A stretch of 64,000 nucleotides of DNA from Diogma glabrata (GCA_963693315.1 OY856186.1:378671522-378735521), one strand, 5' to 3'; shown: positions 1-11,922, counted from the first letter of the stretch. The notes: generated by a model from the letters alone, not told the origin. Numbers and translations: made by a program.

Positions 1-309
1 AATTTTGTTTTGATTTTCAATAAATCTTAACGATGAACATGAACATTCGACTTCCATCGTTTTTATACTTGGTTTCTAAATTAATTGATCATGTCGATAA
101 GTGAATTTTAGATTTAGATATTGGGACATTAACTTAGCACTATATGTTAACTTCACAAAGGTTTATAATTATAGAAAAAAAATATTTTTTAAAAATTTTG
201 GGTTTACTTTTTCAATTTTGTTATATTAACAATGCTTATGCTAACACAACTTGGCTTGATTAGTTTAACTCAAATAAAATTTAAGTTGAAACAACAATTT
301 CAAGTTTAC
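1..309. other. AT-rich intergenic sequence
   Basis: No gene or repeat is recognised here. The gypsy pol frame runs into stop codons at its right edge, so the missing 3' part of that element is not present in this stretch, and no copy of the candidate LTR at 5293-5547 is seen. Confidence 0.6.
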
Positions 310-3204
310 TTAGCGTAAGTACACAATTTTTTTTTTGCGTGTAGCTGTTGGAATTAAGTTGTGCATCGTATTTCGAAGTTGATCAATGACGGTATCGTGA
401 CTTGGCAGCTGTGAAAGAGGATTTTCAACGAAGAATTCACCGGGCAGTTTGAGTGTTTGTCCGTAGACAAGTTTTGCGGGTGAGCACTTCAGATCTTCTT
501 TCACTGTAGCTCGAATACCTAGAAGAATTATTGGTATTTCGGAGCTCCACTGAGTGGTGTTGCCTCTGGCCATAAGTGCAGCTTTTAGTTGTCGATGAAA
601 ACGTTCTACCATTCCGTTCGCTTGTGGATGGTAGGCCGTTGTACGTATCCGATGAGAGCCTAAAAGTTTCGTTAACTCAGAAAAAAGTTTTGACTCGAAT
701 TGTGTTCCCTGATCAGTTGTTATGTGCAGTGGAACACCGAATCGTGATACGTAATTGTTGACAAATGTCGTGGCTATGGTAGCAGCGGACATGTCAGACA
801 TAGTATAAGCTTCTGGCCATCGAGTGAATCGATCAACGCAAGTTAAAATATAAGAACATCCATTAGAAGGAGGAAGTGGACCTACGATATCTATATGGAT
901 ATGTTCGAAACGAGATTGTGGAATTTCGAATTGTCCCGTAGGACTCTTTGTGTGTCGTTGGACCTTAGAGCGTTGGCAAGATAAACAAGATTTTGTCCAG
1001 TGATTAATATCTTTATTTATACTGGGCCAAAAATATCTAGATGTAATCAATTTACGTGTACCGTTGACACCAGGATGTGACAAGTTGTGTAAAGTGTTAA
1101 ACACAGATTTACGTAAAGGTTCTGCGATGTATGGGCGATTGTTACCCGTTGATGTTTCGCAGACTATTTCAAATCCTGGAAGTTTAAAAAGCTCTAGTTT
1201 CATTGATGAACTAGCGTGACATACGGAACCAGAAAGTAAATTCTGAAGTTCTAAGTCTGCTTTTTGTGCAGTGATGATAGCATCGTAGTTGAAGTGAGTC
1301 TCAACTGATGCAGTTTCGCTGTCGGATGCACGGGATAATGCATCCGCGACTGTGTTGTCTTTACCTTGCACATGTTGGATGTCGGTAGTAAATTGACTTA
1401 TGAAATCCAAGTGGCGAGATTGCCTTGGGTTTCGTTCGGTTTTAGAATGTATTGCACGAGTGAGAGGTTTGTGGTCGGTGTAAATTGTGAATTCGCGACC
1501 CTCGACAAAATACCTGAAGTGTTTTATAGCTAGGTAAATTGCGAGTAGCTCTCGATCGAAAGCAGAATATTTAGTTTCAGCGTCTGAAAGTTTCTTCGAA
1601 AAGAATCCCAATGGCTCCCAACAATCATTGTTACGTTGTTGTAACACTGCTCCAACAGCAATGTTCGATGCATCCGTAGTGATACTGTATGCAGAATCGT
1701 TACGTGGATGCACTAGCAACGTGATGTTGCCCAATTCGGTTTTTAACTTGGTGAATGCGAGTTGACATTCGTTTGGCCAAGTAAAATTTTTCGGAGTCTT
1801 GGCCTTTTTTAGTAAAGCGGCCAAGTGGGTATGAATCGGAGCAAGTGTTTCAGCTAGTTTCGGTATGAATCGATGATAATAATTTATCATACCGACGAAA
1901 TGCTGAATACGTTTGATTGATGTTGGTGCTGGGAATTCCGTAATGGCATTAATTCGTTCTTGAGAAGGCAGAATACCATTAGGAGTTATCGTGTGGCTGA
2001 GGAATTCAAGAGTGTTTACGCCAAAAACGCATTTTGAACTCTTTATATGGACACCAAACTCGCTCAGTTTCTGGAATAGTTGTTCCAGATGAAGTTTGTG
2101 TTGTTCCTCATTTATTGATGCCACTAAGATATCGTCGATGCAGACGAATACGAAGTCTAAATCTCGAACGATTTCGTTAATGAAACGCTGAAACGTTTGT
2201 GCAGCATTACGTAAGCCGAATGGCATTCGTGTGAATTCGAAGAGGCCAAATGGAGTTGTGATAGCCGTTTTGTGGATATCTTCATTCGCGACAGGAATGA
2301 GATGATATGCTCTAACAAGGTCAATCTTGGAGAAAATTTTGCAACCATACAAATTCATCGAAAAATTTTGTATGTGTGGTATCGGATAGCGATCAGGAAT
2401 TGTGACCGCGTTCAATCTGCGATAATCTCCACATGGTCTCCAGTCGAGATCTTTCTTTCGAACCATGTGAAGCGGACAAGATACAGAAGAAGATGAAATG
2501 CGACAAATTCCTAGTTCAACCATGTGTTGAAATTCAGTGAACGCAGCTTTTTGACGAATTGGATCCAGTCTGCGTGGTCTTGATACGGGCAAGTGACCAG
2601 TGGTAACAATGTGATGTACCACGTTATGTTTGACCGGTAAATTGTAGTTCGGTTCTGCTGTTAGGGAAGGAAACTTCTTTAGTAGCAGACCGTAATCGTT
2701 GTCGATCGTGAAATGAATGGGAGTAGGCGTATCTACGTTAACCATTGTAGCATTGATTGACAGCTGGGTAGCTGTATCAATCAGCCGTTTTCGCTTAAGA
2801 TCGACAAGTAGGCCAAATTTACTTAGAAAGTCAGCGCCAATGATCGGACGATTCACTTGCGCTAGTACGAAAGCGTGTGTGAATGTTCGTTTTAGGCCGA
2901 TATCTACCTGAAGGAGTTTTGTTCCGTAGGTATTGATTATCGTGCCGTTGGCAGCTGATAAGACTAGATCTGTAGATTGTGAAGCAATCGTTATTGATAG
3001 ATTAGATTTGACTGGGAGCACCGACAGGTCTGCTCCAGTGTCAATAAGGAAGGTTTGTTGGTTTATTTTATCATGTATGAATAAACGGCTGGATTTGTTT
3101 GTTTCGATTACAGCCGTTGCGATGCCGAGCTTTACCCGTTTTTTGGAGTAATTGTTTGGTCTACATCCATGACAGTTTTGGATGAAGATTGACCGAAAAA
3201 GCAC
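310..3204 (-). CDS. pol: gypsy Pol polyprotein (protease-RT-RNase H-integrase), C-terminally truncated
   Basis: This 964-codon frame is the pol of a Ty3/gypsy element. Numbered from the open frame start, the protease has D55-T-G followed by A; the RT has its first catalytic Asp near 295 and the C-I-D-D box at 355-358. RNase H has D511 in a TTDAS motif, E552 and D577. The integrase has the zinc-binding H706-H710-C740-C743 set and catalytic D772, D831 and E867. All key residues are present. The protein has no start of its own: it is expected to be made as a Gag-Pol fusion by -1 frameshifting within the overlap with gag. The frame stops soon after the integrase core, in a short basic tail, where related elements continue for another hundred or more residues. 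I therefore read the end as a truncation by flanking DNA. Confidence 0.93.
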   Translation of the reverse strand: MLFRSIFIQNCHGCRPNNYSKKRVKLGIATAVIETNKSSRLFIHDKINQQTFLIDTGADLSVLPVKSNLSITIASQSTDLVLSAANGTIINTYGTKLLQVDIGLKRTFTHAFVLAQVNRPIIGADFLSKFGLLVDLKRKRLIDTATQLSINATMVNVDTPTPIHFTIDNDYGLLLKKFPSLTAEPNYNLPVKHNVVHHIVTTGHLPVSRPRRLDPIRQKAAFTEFQHMVELGICRISSSSVSCPLHMVRKKDLDWRPCGDYRRLNAVTIPDRYPIPHIQNFSMNLYGCKIFSKIDLVRAYHLIPVANEDIHKTAITTPFGLFEFTRMPFGLRNAAQTFQRFINEIVRDLDFVFVCIDDILVASINEEQHKLHLEQLFQKLSEFGVHIKSSKCVFGVNTLEFLSHTITPNGILPSQERINAITEFPAPTSIKRIQHFVGMINYYHRFIPKLAETLAPIHTHLAALLKKAKTPKNFTWPNECQLAFTKLKTELGNITLLVHPRNDSAYSITTDASNIAVGAVLQQRNNDCWEPLGFFSKKLSDAETKYSAFDRELLAIYLAIKHFRYFVEGREFTIYTDHKPLTRAIHSKTERNPRQSRHLDFISQFTTDIQHVQGKDNTVADALSRASDSETASVETHFNYDAIITAQKADLELQNLLSGSVCHASSSMKLELFKLPGFEIVCETSTGNNRPYIAEPLRKSVFNTLHNLSHPGVNGTRKLITSRYFWPSINKDINHWTKSCLSCQRSKVQRHTKSPTGQFEIPQSRFEHIHIDIVGPLPPSNGCSYILTCVDRFTRWPEAYTMSDMSAATIATTFVNNYVSRFGVPLHITTDQGTQFESKLFSELTKLLGSHRIRTTAYHPQANGMVERFHRQLKAALMARGNTTQWSSEIPIILLGIRATVKEDLKCSPAKLVYGQTLKLPGEFFVENPLSQLPSHDTVIDQLRNTMHNLIPTATRKKKIVYLR

Positions 3205-4079
3205 GGGGGTCTACATTTTCGTGCCGAAACCCCAAACGTTCTGTGATAATAACATGACCCGGTCTTTTGTGTGGGACTGTCACGAAACCTGGACCTAGGT
3301 CTGTACCGGGATGTTGATCTACTACGAGAATTAAACCTTTGGGAAAAGAAACGATTACCAGAGTTAGGTCGATGCAACCGAGTAAGTTGGTCAAGTTGCC
3401 GCTCTACTCTTGTGAGGCGGTCTTCTACTGTTACTGGTTTCGATGATATGGTTCGACGTCGATGATCTATAAATCCTTCTCTTGTTGTTGGGCGGGATAG
3501 ACGCACTTCGTTTATTTGTCTATGCACAGTGTTGTGGTTTATTGCATCGTACATCTTATCGGCCATCTTGGACATCACTTCCGTTGATGTTGAGTCCGGT
3601 TGAGCAGCCAAAGCTATACGTATGATTTCCGGCATGATTCGCACCCAGAGTGATCTTATTAATTTATCACTGAAATTGTTACCTGCGAGTTTTATAATAT
3701 GGCGTAGAGCCTCGGATGGAACTTGGTCGCCGAGCTCTTGTCCCGTCAGAAGCGCTTCTAACCGCCGCTCATCTGACGGTGCTAGCCTTTCTAGCAGTGT
3801 TTGTTTCAGTGATTCGTATTTGTTTTGCTCCGGTAACGAATCGATGACGTCGGAAACTAATTCACAGGTTTCTGGCGGAAGTGCGTGTAAGACAAGCAAG
3901 TATTTCTGTTTGTCTTGTTTAATGTTTTGGAACTCAAATGTTTGTTCCGCGACTCGAAACCAGGTGTGTATTTGTTTGGGCCATAATGGTTGTAATTTCA
4001 CGCTAGTAGAGGCGCTAAGCTCTATAGAGGCGTCCATTTTAATCCCTTGAGCTGGATTTAAATTTTCGTCGTCCGACAT
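3132..4079 (-). CDS. gag: gypsy Gag protein with CHCC zinc motif
   Basis: This is the capsid-like protein of the same element. The frame opens at 4094 with TTG; the first ATG is at 4079, giving about 315 residues, and I chose that start. Residues roughly 35-190 carry the capsid-type pattern seen in this clade: a WPK..HTWF segment, then a leucine-rich helix region with a GDQ.PSEALR motif. A Ser/Arg-rich basic stretch follows near 250-270. The zinc-binding motif has spacing C-x2-H-x9-C-x3-C, positions 281-298 counted from 4094. The stop codon lies three bases past the slippery heptamer used to enter pol. No internal stop or frameshift is seen. Upstream, no promoter can be assigned with confidence. 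Confidence 0.9.
   Translation of the reverse strand: MSDDENLNPAQGIKMDASIELSASTSVKLQPLWPKQIHTWFRVAEQTFEFQNIKQDKQKYLLVLHALPPETCELVSDVIDSLPEQNKYESLKQTLLERLAPSDERRLEALLTGQELGDQVPSEALRHIIKLAGNNFSDKLIRSLWVRIMPEIIRIALAAQPDSTSTEVMSKMADKMYDAINHNTVHRQINEVRLSRPTTREGFIDHRRRTISSKPVTVEDRLTRVERQLDQLTRLHRPNSGNRFFSQRFNSRSRSTSRYRPRSRFRDSPTQKTGSCYYHRTFGVSARKCRPPCFFGQSSSKTVMDVDQTITPKNG
3138..3144 (-). promoter_or_regulatory. -1 ribosomal frameshift slippery heptamer A AAA AAC
   Basis: On the minus strand gag ends ...CCA AAA AAC GGG TAA. The heptamer A-AAA-AAC is in the gag zero frame, and slipping back one base leads straight into the open pol frame (AAA AAA CGG GTA). This is a canonical X XXY YYZ site, placed just before the gag stop. 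I did not identify a downstream pseudoknot. Confidence 0.85.
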
Positions 4080-4094
4080 ATTAGTTGGTGGCAA

Positions 4095-5283
4095 AATAAA
4101 ATAAAATAAAGAAATAAACGCGAGTAAATGATTTGTGAATCGAACCAGTAGAAATTTATTCGAATTTTATAAATTAGTAAACTGTAAACGCGTTGTTAAT
4201 TCGTGAAAATAATTTTAAATAATCTTCGTGGTAAGCGTTACACAAAATCGAGTTTGCTTTAAATTCCAAATGTAGACTAATATTTGATTTATGAATATAA
4301 TAAATATATGAAGTAATATAATAATATATGTATATATATATATCTATATGTAGCAATAAAAATTCAATGATAATAATTCAGTAAGAAATATAAATTTGTT
4401 AGGAAAAAAAAATAAATTTAATTAATGAAAAGTATTAAAATTTAAAATTTTATCAACGACAGAAGTTAATTGTATTTTATTATTCTGTTACGTAATGATT
4501 TTACGTCTACTCAAAAATAAATTAAATAAAAAATAAATTACGAATTAAATATTTAACAAAAAAAAATTCTACTCAAAAAAAAATTTTGAACTAATTAAAT
4601 TTTGGAAATAAAATTTTATGAAAAAATTAATTTTATATTTTGTGAATTAAATACTTTCAAACAAAAGAAAACGTTATTTTATAGTTTTGTAATATTATAT
4701 AAGTATAAAATATTTATCTTGTTTTTTTTTTTGGTGAGATCCAGATCCAATGGTTTTGAATTAAATTTTCGTTGATAAATTGTTTCTTAAAACTGTTGTT
4801 GTAAAGTTGATTATTATAGAATAGGTTTTTAAATATTGAATAATGTTGAATATTGTTTGAAATTTGAATATTGTTTTATATAGATGTTTATTGTCGTAAT
4901 TGTTGCAAAACCTGCTGATTTATGTTGAAATTTACTATATGGTTTTGAAATTTATTTTCCGAAGAATATTTATATGTATTTGCTGTTGAAGTTTAGTGTC
5001 TTGATTTTTATAATGATAAAAAAAAAACCATAACGTTGACTAACTATTGATCAAAATGTTGACTTTGTGGCTATTTAGCACACGTACGTTGCACTTCTTT
5101 CAGTACTAGTTCTTGTTGCCAAAAATCGAAAGAAAATATGATAGTGTTGATTATATGGGTATTTTCTTTAATTAGAATGTTTTTATGTTCGTCTACGTAC
5201 CTTTTAACCTGATACATATATGTACCAGGCTCTCCATATGACAAAGCGTGTCCCTATTTCTGCACGGTAAACACCGTAAACGT
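4095..5283. other. AT-rich leader of the gypsy element or flanking DNA
   Basis: About 1.2 kb without a coding signal, with a short TA run near 4325-4345. At roughly 1.2 kb it is unusually long for a gypsy leader, so part of it may be later-inserted DNA or the LTR call to the right may be wrong. Confidence 0.45.
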
Positions 5284-5292
5284 GGTCACCAA
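5284..5292 (-). promoter_or_regulatory. Candidate primer binding site (tRNA-Trp type)
   Basis: On the minus strand TTGGTGACC followed by ACG directly adjoins the candidate LTR end. Gypsy elements primed by tRNA-Trp have TGGTGACCCCG here, so the first eight bases agree and the match then weakens. The identification is tentative. Confidence 0.35.
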
Positions 5293-5547
5293 TGATGCTA
5301 GTTGAAAGTGTTGTAATAATATTTGATAAACTCTTTGTATAGTTTTCACAGTTTATTAAAATTAATTATTAACAAGCATCGCACTAATTATTTTCACTAT
5401 GCTATAACTAACATTATTTTTAGAATATTAAGAATATTAATTTTTGCGTACTCGATTTTGCTTATTTTTATCAAACTTGTTGATTCACGGAAAGCCGGAT
5501 GTAAAGTAAAGTTAATTTATTTTCTTTTCACTTGCAGCCAACCAACA
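5293..5547 (-). repeat. Candidate 5' LTR of the gypsy element (255 bp)
   Basis: Read on the minus strand the segment starts TGTTGGTTGG and ends AGCATCA, that is TG...CA, immediately before the primer-binding-like site. The length suits small gypsy LTRs. There is no second LTR in the window to confirm it because the 3' end of the element is missing. Confidence 0.3.
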
Positions 5548-7191
5548 ATATGACAAAGAAAATGCATTGAACTCAAAATCGATTTTCGAGAATTTTGGTT
5601 CGATATTCGAATTAATTAATTAGTCACTTAATTAATTGTTTAGCGCTGCATTGTGTATTGTATCGATACATGTTTAGATTGTAGATGGCATGAGAAAAAG
5701 ATCGTTTGATTGTTTACGTTTGTAGGGATTAATTATTTAAATTTAAATATATTAACCACTACAGTTTCTTAATAGGTTTTAACTACATGATTTAACGCAT
5801 ATAAATATTTTGATAAAAACTTGCTAACTTTTTAAATAAACACTAAACAATTTTTTTAGCATACATTCATTGAACTTGAAAACATTGCCGCTTTTACAGA
5901 TTAAAAAAATTCAGTTATCATATCTCGTCTAACCAACCGCCACACGTTAAAATTGTCGAATGTAAATTTTTTTTAATAAATTTTATGCATTTTTTCTGGG
6001 TTTACCGAAATTTTATCATTTTGTTGTTGCAAATTTGTAAATAATTCATGATTTTATCATATAAAAAAATACGTCGACAAATAAAAAAAAACAATGTAAA
6101 TAAAATAATTCAAAACTTTCCACTTTTTTACAACATTTTCTACGTTTTCGTTTTTTAGTTTTTCATAATTTTTTTTTATTTTATTTGTCTAAAACCATTT
6201 TTATACATTTACGTGAACTCCCTATTCACATCCTTTTCAATTCAACTCTAGAACAAAATTAAAAAAAAAAAAGAATCCTACCTACTCTTTATACATCGCT
6301 GGTTTGTGATATTAAATTTAAAATTCATAAGCGCCATCATCCGCAGAAACACAGGAAAATGGGATTGAGAAAGAGAGAGAACAAGAAATAGTAACCATCA
6401 CCAGAATAACTTTTGCATCAGTAATGAACTTTAGTTTTTATATTTAATATTTTTTTGTTATTTTGGTTTACGGGAATAGGAATGTCTGGAATGTGTTGTA
6501 GTTGTGGTTTTAATTTCTGTTGAATAGAAAACTGTGTCCAAATTATAAATAATTTTACAAAAATTTTTTGTAGAAAAAGCATTACCTATTATTATAATCG
6601 TATGCTTATCGTGGCTAAAGAAAAATTTAAATTGTACTTCAATCATAATTTCCAGATATATTTTTTCATGATTTGTGTGAACTGTGACTTTTTTAATTAT
6701 GTGGGAGCTCTTTTTTATTTGATACCTAATCAAAACTATTTTGAGAACCTGTGAAGGTCATTCATTTCCACCAAAAATATGTTTTCATTACGTAAATAAA
6801 AATTTCACAACAAAATATATCTATTTACAGATTACAACGTTGTGAAAACGAACTAAAAAATAAAAATAATTTTTATTCACACATCAGATTAATATTTATA
6901 TGGCATTTTTCTTTGACAATATTTCTTATGATTTACAGCACGTGAATATTGACTAAGCATAATATTTAAATGAGCTACTTTCCCATTTTTTTTATAAAAA
7001 ATAGCGGAGAAAGTTTGTTAAAGAAAACTAATATTCAAATACTAATGTAATGTGTGAATATAGTTTATGTATTAATTTTTAGTTCGTTTCCATTTCAGAA
7101 TGGTTTTATTTGAGTTGTTTATGTTGTTAATTATTTACAAAACGAATTCAATTTTTTGATTTTGTTCATATAAAAATAAATATAAACTAAA
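5548..7191. other. AT-rich intergenic sequence
   Basis: No recognisable gene. An open frame of 91 codons on the minus strand at 6458-6733 is low in complexity, has no domain I can recognise and is probably chance. Confidence 0.5.
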
Positions 7192-7633
7192 TCAAAACGC
7201 TGACATTAAAAAGTATGTATGATGATAATCTTTAAACCCAGGCAAATTATTAGCATCTCCTTGTAATCGCTTAAAAGTCCTACAAATGAAACATAAGCAG
7301 ATACACGACTGGCTGTCTCATTTGAGCTTCGTCTCCTTCTATTCTATATATTTTTCCAAACATTACATACTCAAAACTGTCAGGTCCTGATCTTTCGGTT
7401 TCTTGTGCATTAAATTCACTACTATCAGGTTTTCAACCTTCGTGTAATGAAGTAGTTAATACCAAACGAAATTTATCCCCCAATTCCATCGTATGTATAT
7501 TGCCACAAATTTATATCTAGTATTACATCCATTTTAAAGTATTCAGATTCAATCGACTAACACGATCAAACTTTTGGCCTGCTTGATCCTTATTTTTTAT
7601 ATTAAAAATATCTTCAAATAGCACTCCTGCCTT
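7192..7633 (-). pseudogene. Rpb8: RNA polymerase subunit RPB8 (RPABC3/POLR2H) processed-type pseudogene
   Basis: RPB8 is a small OB-fold subunit shared by RNA polymerases I, II and III. In successive frames on the minus strand I can read the whole protein order: a start region with AGVLFEDIF, then [62 protein letters not shown] and a final LM..AF before TGA at 7192-7194. Total span is about 440 bp, close to the coding length of the roughly 150-residue protein, with no intron. It is dead: the start codon position reads AAG, there is at least one in-frame stop, and several frameshifts separate the blocks. The lack of introns suggests retroposition by a LINE. No poly-A tail was recognised downstream. 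Confidence 0.88.
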
Positions 7634-8026
7634 TTTTATTTATTAAGGTGATAAAAATTATATCATATATGTATTTTTAATAAAACAATATTTTTTGCTA
7701 ATATTTATTTCTTTATATATTTTTTTATAACCATAAATTACAAAAACTTCCACAATGTTTATCTATTCGATTGAAATTTACATAATGTTCCGATCACAAA
7801 AATCACAAAATTTTTTACAATTTATACCTAGAATTTTCTATCTTTTGTTTCTTTTTAATTATACTTTCATCACATTATTTCAATATACAACAACATTTAA
7901 AAGAGTTTTAAGTTGGTTTCAACTTTAACGTAAATAAGTCCGGAGCCGATATAGAATAAAAAATTATTTTAAGGAATTTCTTTAGAACTAAAATTAAATT
8001 TTTGGTTTTGGAGTGCGGTAAAATCA
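7634..8026. other. AT-rich intergenic sequence
   Basis: Nothing recognisable between the RPB8 pseudogene and the hairpin element. Confidence 0.5.
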
Positions 8027-8158
8027 CTAAAGTATGACAAATTGGTTTTTGTATATAGTTGCAAGTTTGCTTTTTTGATTTTAAATTAAAAATTTTAATG
8101 TAAAATCAAAAAAGGAAACTTGCAACTATATACAAAAACCAATTTGTTAGTTCTTTAG
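8027..8158. repeat. Short hairpin element, 46-bp arms
   Basis: The segment 8037-8082 is repeated in inverted orientation at 8102-8147 with one mismatch, separated by an AT-rich loop of about 19 bases. Short CTAAAG/CTTTAG ends at 8027 and 8153 extend the symmetry. Transcription would give a long near-perfect stem, so it may be a MITE or a source of endo-siRNA. No target duplication was identified. Confidence 0.75.
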
Positions 8159-8293
8159 ACATAGAAAATTCTTATTTTAGAATTAAAATAATAAAAAGCC
8201 CGTCGTCGGGCCCATTAACTTTTAGTAACATGTGCAGACGGCATAAACAACGTTTTTCATAAGTTTTAGACCAATCGCTTTATGAAAAGTTGC

Positions 8294-9387
8294 AGCTCTA
8301 AAGCGGACTAAAAATGTAGGCTACAACCAGGACCTAGTCAGGCATTTGTAGCTAATTTGTAACCAATTTGTTACGCCATTGATAATTGTGTAGCTCCTGC
8401 CAATTTTGAGAAATTGAAGAAACCGTTATCTTAAATTTAAGCTAGTGGTTTTCACAATATCTCACGTTCTATTCATCCGATTTTATTTTTTTACACATCA
8501 AAACTTGTAGCCAATTAATCTTCAATTTGTTACGCCATCAAAAAATTTGTAGCCCCCTACTATTTTGAGAAATTCAAGAAACCGTTATCTTGAATTTAAG
8601 CAAGCGGTTTTCAAAATATCTCACGTTCTAGTCTTCCCATTTTAATTCTGAATACATCAAAATTTGTAGCCAATGTGGAACTAATTTGTTACGTTATCAA
8701 AAAATTTGTAGCTTTCCTAAGCTAGCGGTTTTCAAAATATCTCACGTTCTATTCATCTAACTTCATTTCTGAATACATCAAAATTTGTAGCCGATTTGGA
8801 ACCAATTTCTTACGTCATCAAAAAATTTGTAGCCGCCTCCAATTTTGAACCATATTGATAGATAATATTCCTCTTAATTTTTATTCATTTTTCTCCTCCG
8901 TCTATTGAACGCGAAAGATATATGTTTTCAACGACGAAAACACCTCGGCTCGGCGTTTGGTTTATTTTGATTTCTCATATTTGTTTTCTTTTCTAATCGG
9001 CTCTTTTCCTAATCGGCTACAAATTTTGATGTATTCAGAATTAAAGTTGGAAGAATAGAACGTGAGATATTTTGAAAACCGCTAGCTTAGATTTAAGATA
9101 GCGGGCTCTTGAATTTTTCAAAACTGGAGGCGGCTACAAATTTTTTGATTCGAACCAAATTGAAGCCTAATCGGCTACAAATTACAAATTAAAATTGGAT
9201 GACTAGAACGTGAGATATGGTGAAAACCGCTAGCTTAAATTTAAGATAACGGTTTCTTGAATTTCTCAAAATTGGCAAGGGCTACAAATTTTTTACTAGC
9301 GTAACAAATTGGCTACAAATTGGCTACGAATGCCTGACTAGGTCCTGGTTGTAGCCTACATATAAAGTCCGCTATCTTAATAGAGCT
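8294..9387. mobile_element. 1.1-kb foldback (inverted-repeat) element
   Basis: The left end AGCTCT...AGCGGACT...GTAGGCTACAACCAGGACC is matched in inverted order at the right end (9300-9387). Between the termini are repeated motifs such as TTGTAGCC(A)AATTTG and TCACGTTCTA in both orientations. Flanks AAAGTTGC (8286-8293) and AAAGTAGC (9388-9395) look like an 8-bp target duplication with one mismatch, which would suit a hAT-type non-autonomous element. No transposase is encoded. Confidence 0.75.
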
Positions 9388-9395
9388 AAAGTAGC

Positions 9396-11698
9396 CGATG
9401 TTTGAATAACATATAACTCTTTAATGTTACACGAAATTTAATTAATAAAAAAACTTTCATTCGATCAACGCCACTTGTACTTTAGTGGTTCATATTACGT
9501 GGTCAACAGAAATAGTAGCAAGATTAATGGTATTCAAATATTTTACGTAGCTTTACAAAGCAAGATTAGTTCAATCTAAATTTGAGTCATATGCAACATC
9601 TGCGAGATAATAATTAAAACAGACATTTTTAATTAGAATAAAACTTAATTCTACGATTTCTGGCAGATAGCAGAAAAACGTATTTGTTGCTACAAGAGAT
9701 AAAAACACCAATGTTTTTGTGCCAGCTAAAAGTCTTTCACGGAGCATAATATTCTTTATCAAAGCAAATTTTTTGTTTGATATATGCGTTATAGCTTTTT
9801 CTTACTTTAAACCTTTTTAATTACGCTTTTTTCTCATTGTTTTAAATTAATAGCTTGTTCTTTTGCTAAAAATTATAATAAAACTATAAATATTTTGATA
9901 TTCCAGAGTAGCATATTTAATAATGGTGTGTAGTGGGGGAGGTTGGTAGTGTCACTCTCTAATATTGATTTTCGGAAAGTAATAAATTAAATTAAAATAA
10001 AATCAAAGTAATAAATTAAATAAAGTTTATTTTTACTTTCATGACTAAACAGTAAGGACTACGACTAAAACAGTGAGATTGGATATATTAAGATGTATCA
10101 AAAACAAGTCAAACTCCTAAGAAAAATGTAACAACAGCTTATCTTTTTGAATAAAATTGTCAAAAAAACATTAATATAACAAACAAAACTCTTTGGTAAC
10201 TATATCAAAAAACGACATAATGAAAACTTAACTATGTGTATCGAATAAAACTAACCAAAAAAGGAAACGAAAAGCATATCTATAATACATCAAAATAAAT
10301 TCCTTTCTAAATATCAATATAATTCCTTTTATTGCAATAGACTAGCCCAACATATTCTTATCTAAATCTCCATCATTCCAAAGGCACTTGAAACAATAAA
10401 CATCACATTAAGAAAATCTGAATTGATGTTCTAATATGACATAAGGAAAACATACAAACAAAAAAAACAATAATAATATAACATCATTGTTATTCCATTT
10501 CCTTCTTAACACACATTCTCCTTTTTCCTCCTAATTTTCTTATTATTTGCAATATTTTTTTTTCTCTTATATACATGCTCTTGGTCTAGATTTCCTTTTT
10601 GCTGATTACAAGATTTTATTTATTTTTTCAGAAAACCATACAAATAATAATTTCCATTTCTTGTTATTTTTTTTTCATTTTATTTTTGCAGAATCAGTTA
10701 CATTGATTGAATAAGAGAACCAAAGGAAAGAAATGTTGTGGTATGTGAAATGGTATAAAGAAAAGAATTTGTAATTTACGTTTAGAAAAAAAAAGAAGAA
10801 GAAGAAAATGTACATTGGGTTAAGGAAAAGAGATTTTGTTGGAAAATTAATGGAAAAATTAGACGGAAGACATAAAAGAATTAGCTGAAATAGCAAATTA
10901 GGATTATGTTCTTTGTTTTTATTTGTCGTGTTGTCTTGTTTGACTAGTTTTAATACAAAAAAAATTATTGTTTTTGTTGTAGTTTTCATGTGATGTTTGG
11001 AATTTCGTATCATATCAGGTTGCATCGCATGTTGCAGAAATGGAGTTTATTTCAAATAAAAATGTATAGTGACGAAAACCGGATAAACCACGGACGAAGC
11101 CCGGGTTGGAAATCTCTTATAAATAAAAAAATAATCTTTTCATAAGCAAGAGAACAAAATACATATTCTAATTTTTTTTAAATATCTACTGGCATGAAAA
11201 TATATTAAAAAATTATATAAACCATCATACGAAAAAAAACACAAAAGAATGTTAACTTTTTTATAATATTCAATTAAAATAATAACCATTTTTTTCTCAT
11301 ATACAAAAAAAAAACAAAGTATTTTGTTAATATCCACCAATAAGATGCTCTTAATTTTTAAACTTAGCCATACCTCATCCGATCGTACATTTTGATCGGT
11401 TTTTAGCGACGGCTACAAAAAAACAAAAAAGCAAAGCTCTGTTACAAAAAAGCAATACATTCTACAACTCAACAATCAAATATTTATTCCCCCTCCATAT
11501 CAATTAAAAAATTTAAAAAAGTTTCAGCATACGAATAAATCAGTTAAAAAATCAGTTACATATTAACGCGAAAGTCAAAGAAGACCACAATTGATCGATT
11601 TTTGAACAATCATCGAAATAAAAAGAACATATGCAATAATAAATGGGTTGACGAATCATACGATTGTATCAACTTCAAAACATATGTTACAGCTTGTG
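9396..11698. other. AT-rich intergenic sequence
   Basis: No gene recognised in about 2.3 kb. Open frames on the minus strand at 9571-9762, 10675-11025 and 11140-11340 are phenylalanine/leucine/isoleucine-rich products of AT-rich sequence without recognisable domains. The phrase CGGACGAAGCCCGGG near 11090 is GC-rich and stands out, but I cannot assign it. Confidence 0.5.
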
Positions 11699-11701
11699 TT
11701 A

Positions 11702-11922
11702 AGCCGCAATTAGACTATTGCAGAACTCTGCAATATTTCTGCAATGGTAGTGTGTAAAATATTCATTGCAGAAACGTTTGGCAATGAACTCATTGCAAAA
11801 CATTGCAATGAGTCATTGCAATGTTTTGCAATGAGTTTATTGCCAAACTTTTCTGCAATGAATATTTTACACACTACCATTGCAGAAATATTGCAGAGTT
11901 CTGCAATAGTCTAATTGCGGCT
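11702..11922. mobile_element. Palindromic MITE with TTA target duplication (PIF/Harbinger-like)
   Basis: The 221-bp element begins AGCCGCAATTAGACTATTG and its right half is the near-perfect reverse complement of the left, rich in TTGCAATG/CATTGCAA. TTA flanks both ends (11699-11701 and 11923-11925). A 3-bp TTA/TAA duplication is typical of PIF/Harbinger elements. No coding capacity. The near-perfect symmetry suggests a fairly recent copy. Confidence 0.85.

Larger units (their letters stand above)
310..5547 (-). mobile_element. Ty3/gypsy LTR retrotransposon, CsRn1-like, 3'-truncated
   Basis: The order on the minus strand is candidate 5' LTR, a primer-binding-like site, a long AT-rich leader, gag, and pol (protease, reverse transcriptase, RNase H, integrase). 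Gag ends in a CHCC zinc-binding motif rather than a CCHC knuckle, which as I recall marks the CsRn1 clade. Pol sits in the -1 frame of gag. The C-terminal tail of pol and the 3' LTR are absent at the left end, so the copy is incomplete although its reading frames are otherwise open. The right boundary depends on the weak LTR call; the gag-pol part is certain. Confidence 0.85.

Noticed and set aside
10675..11340. Minus-strand frames of 116 and 66 codons
   Set aside because: Phe/Leu/Ile-rich translations of AT-rich DNA with no start context, splice signal or recognised domain.
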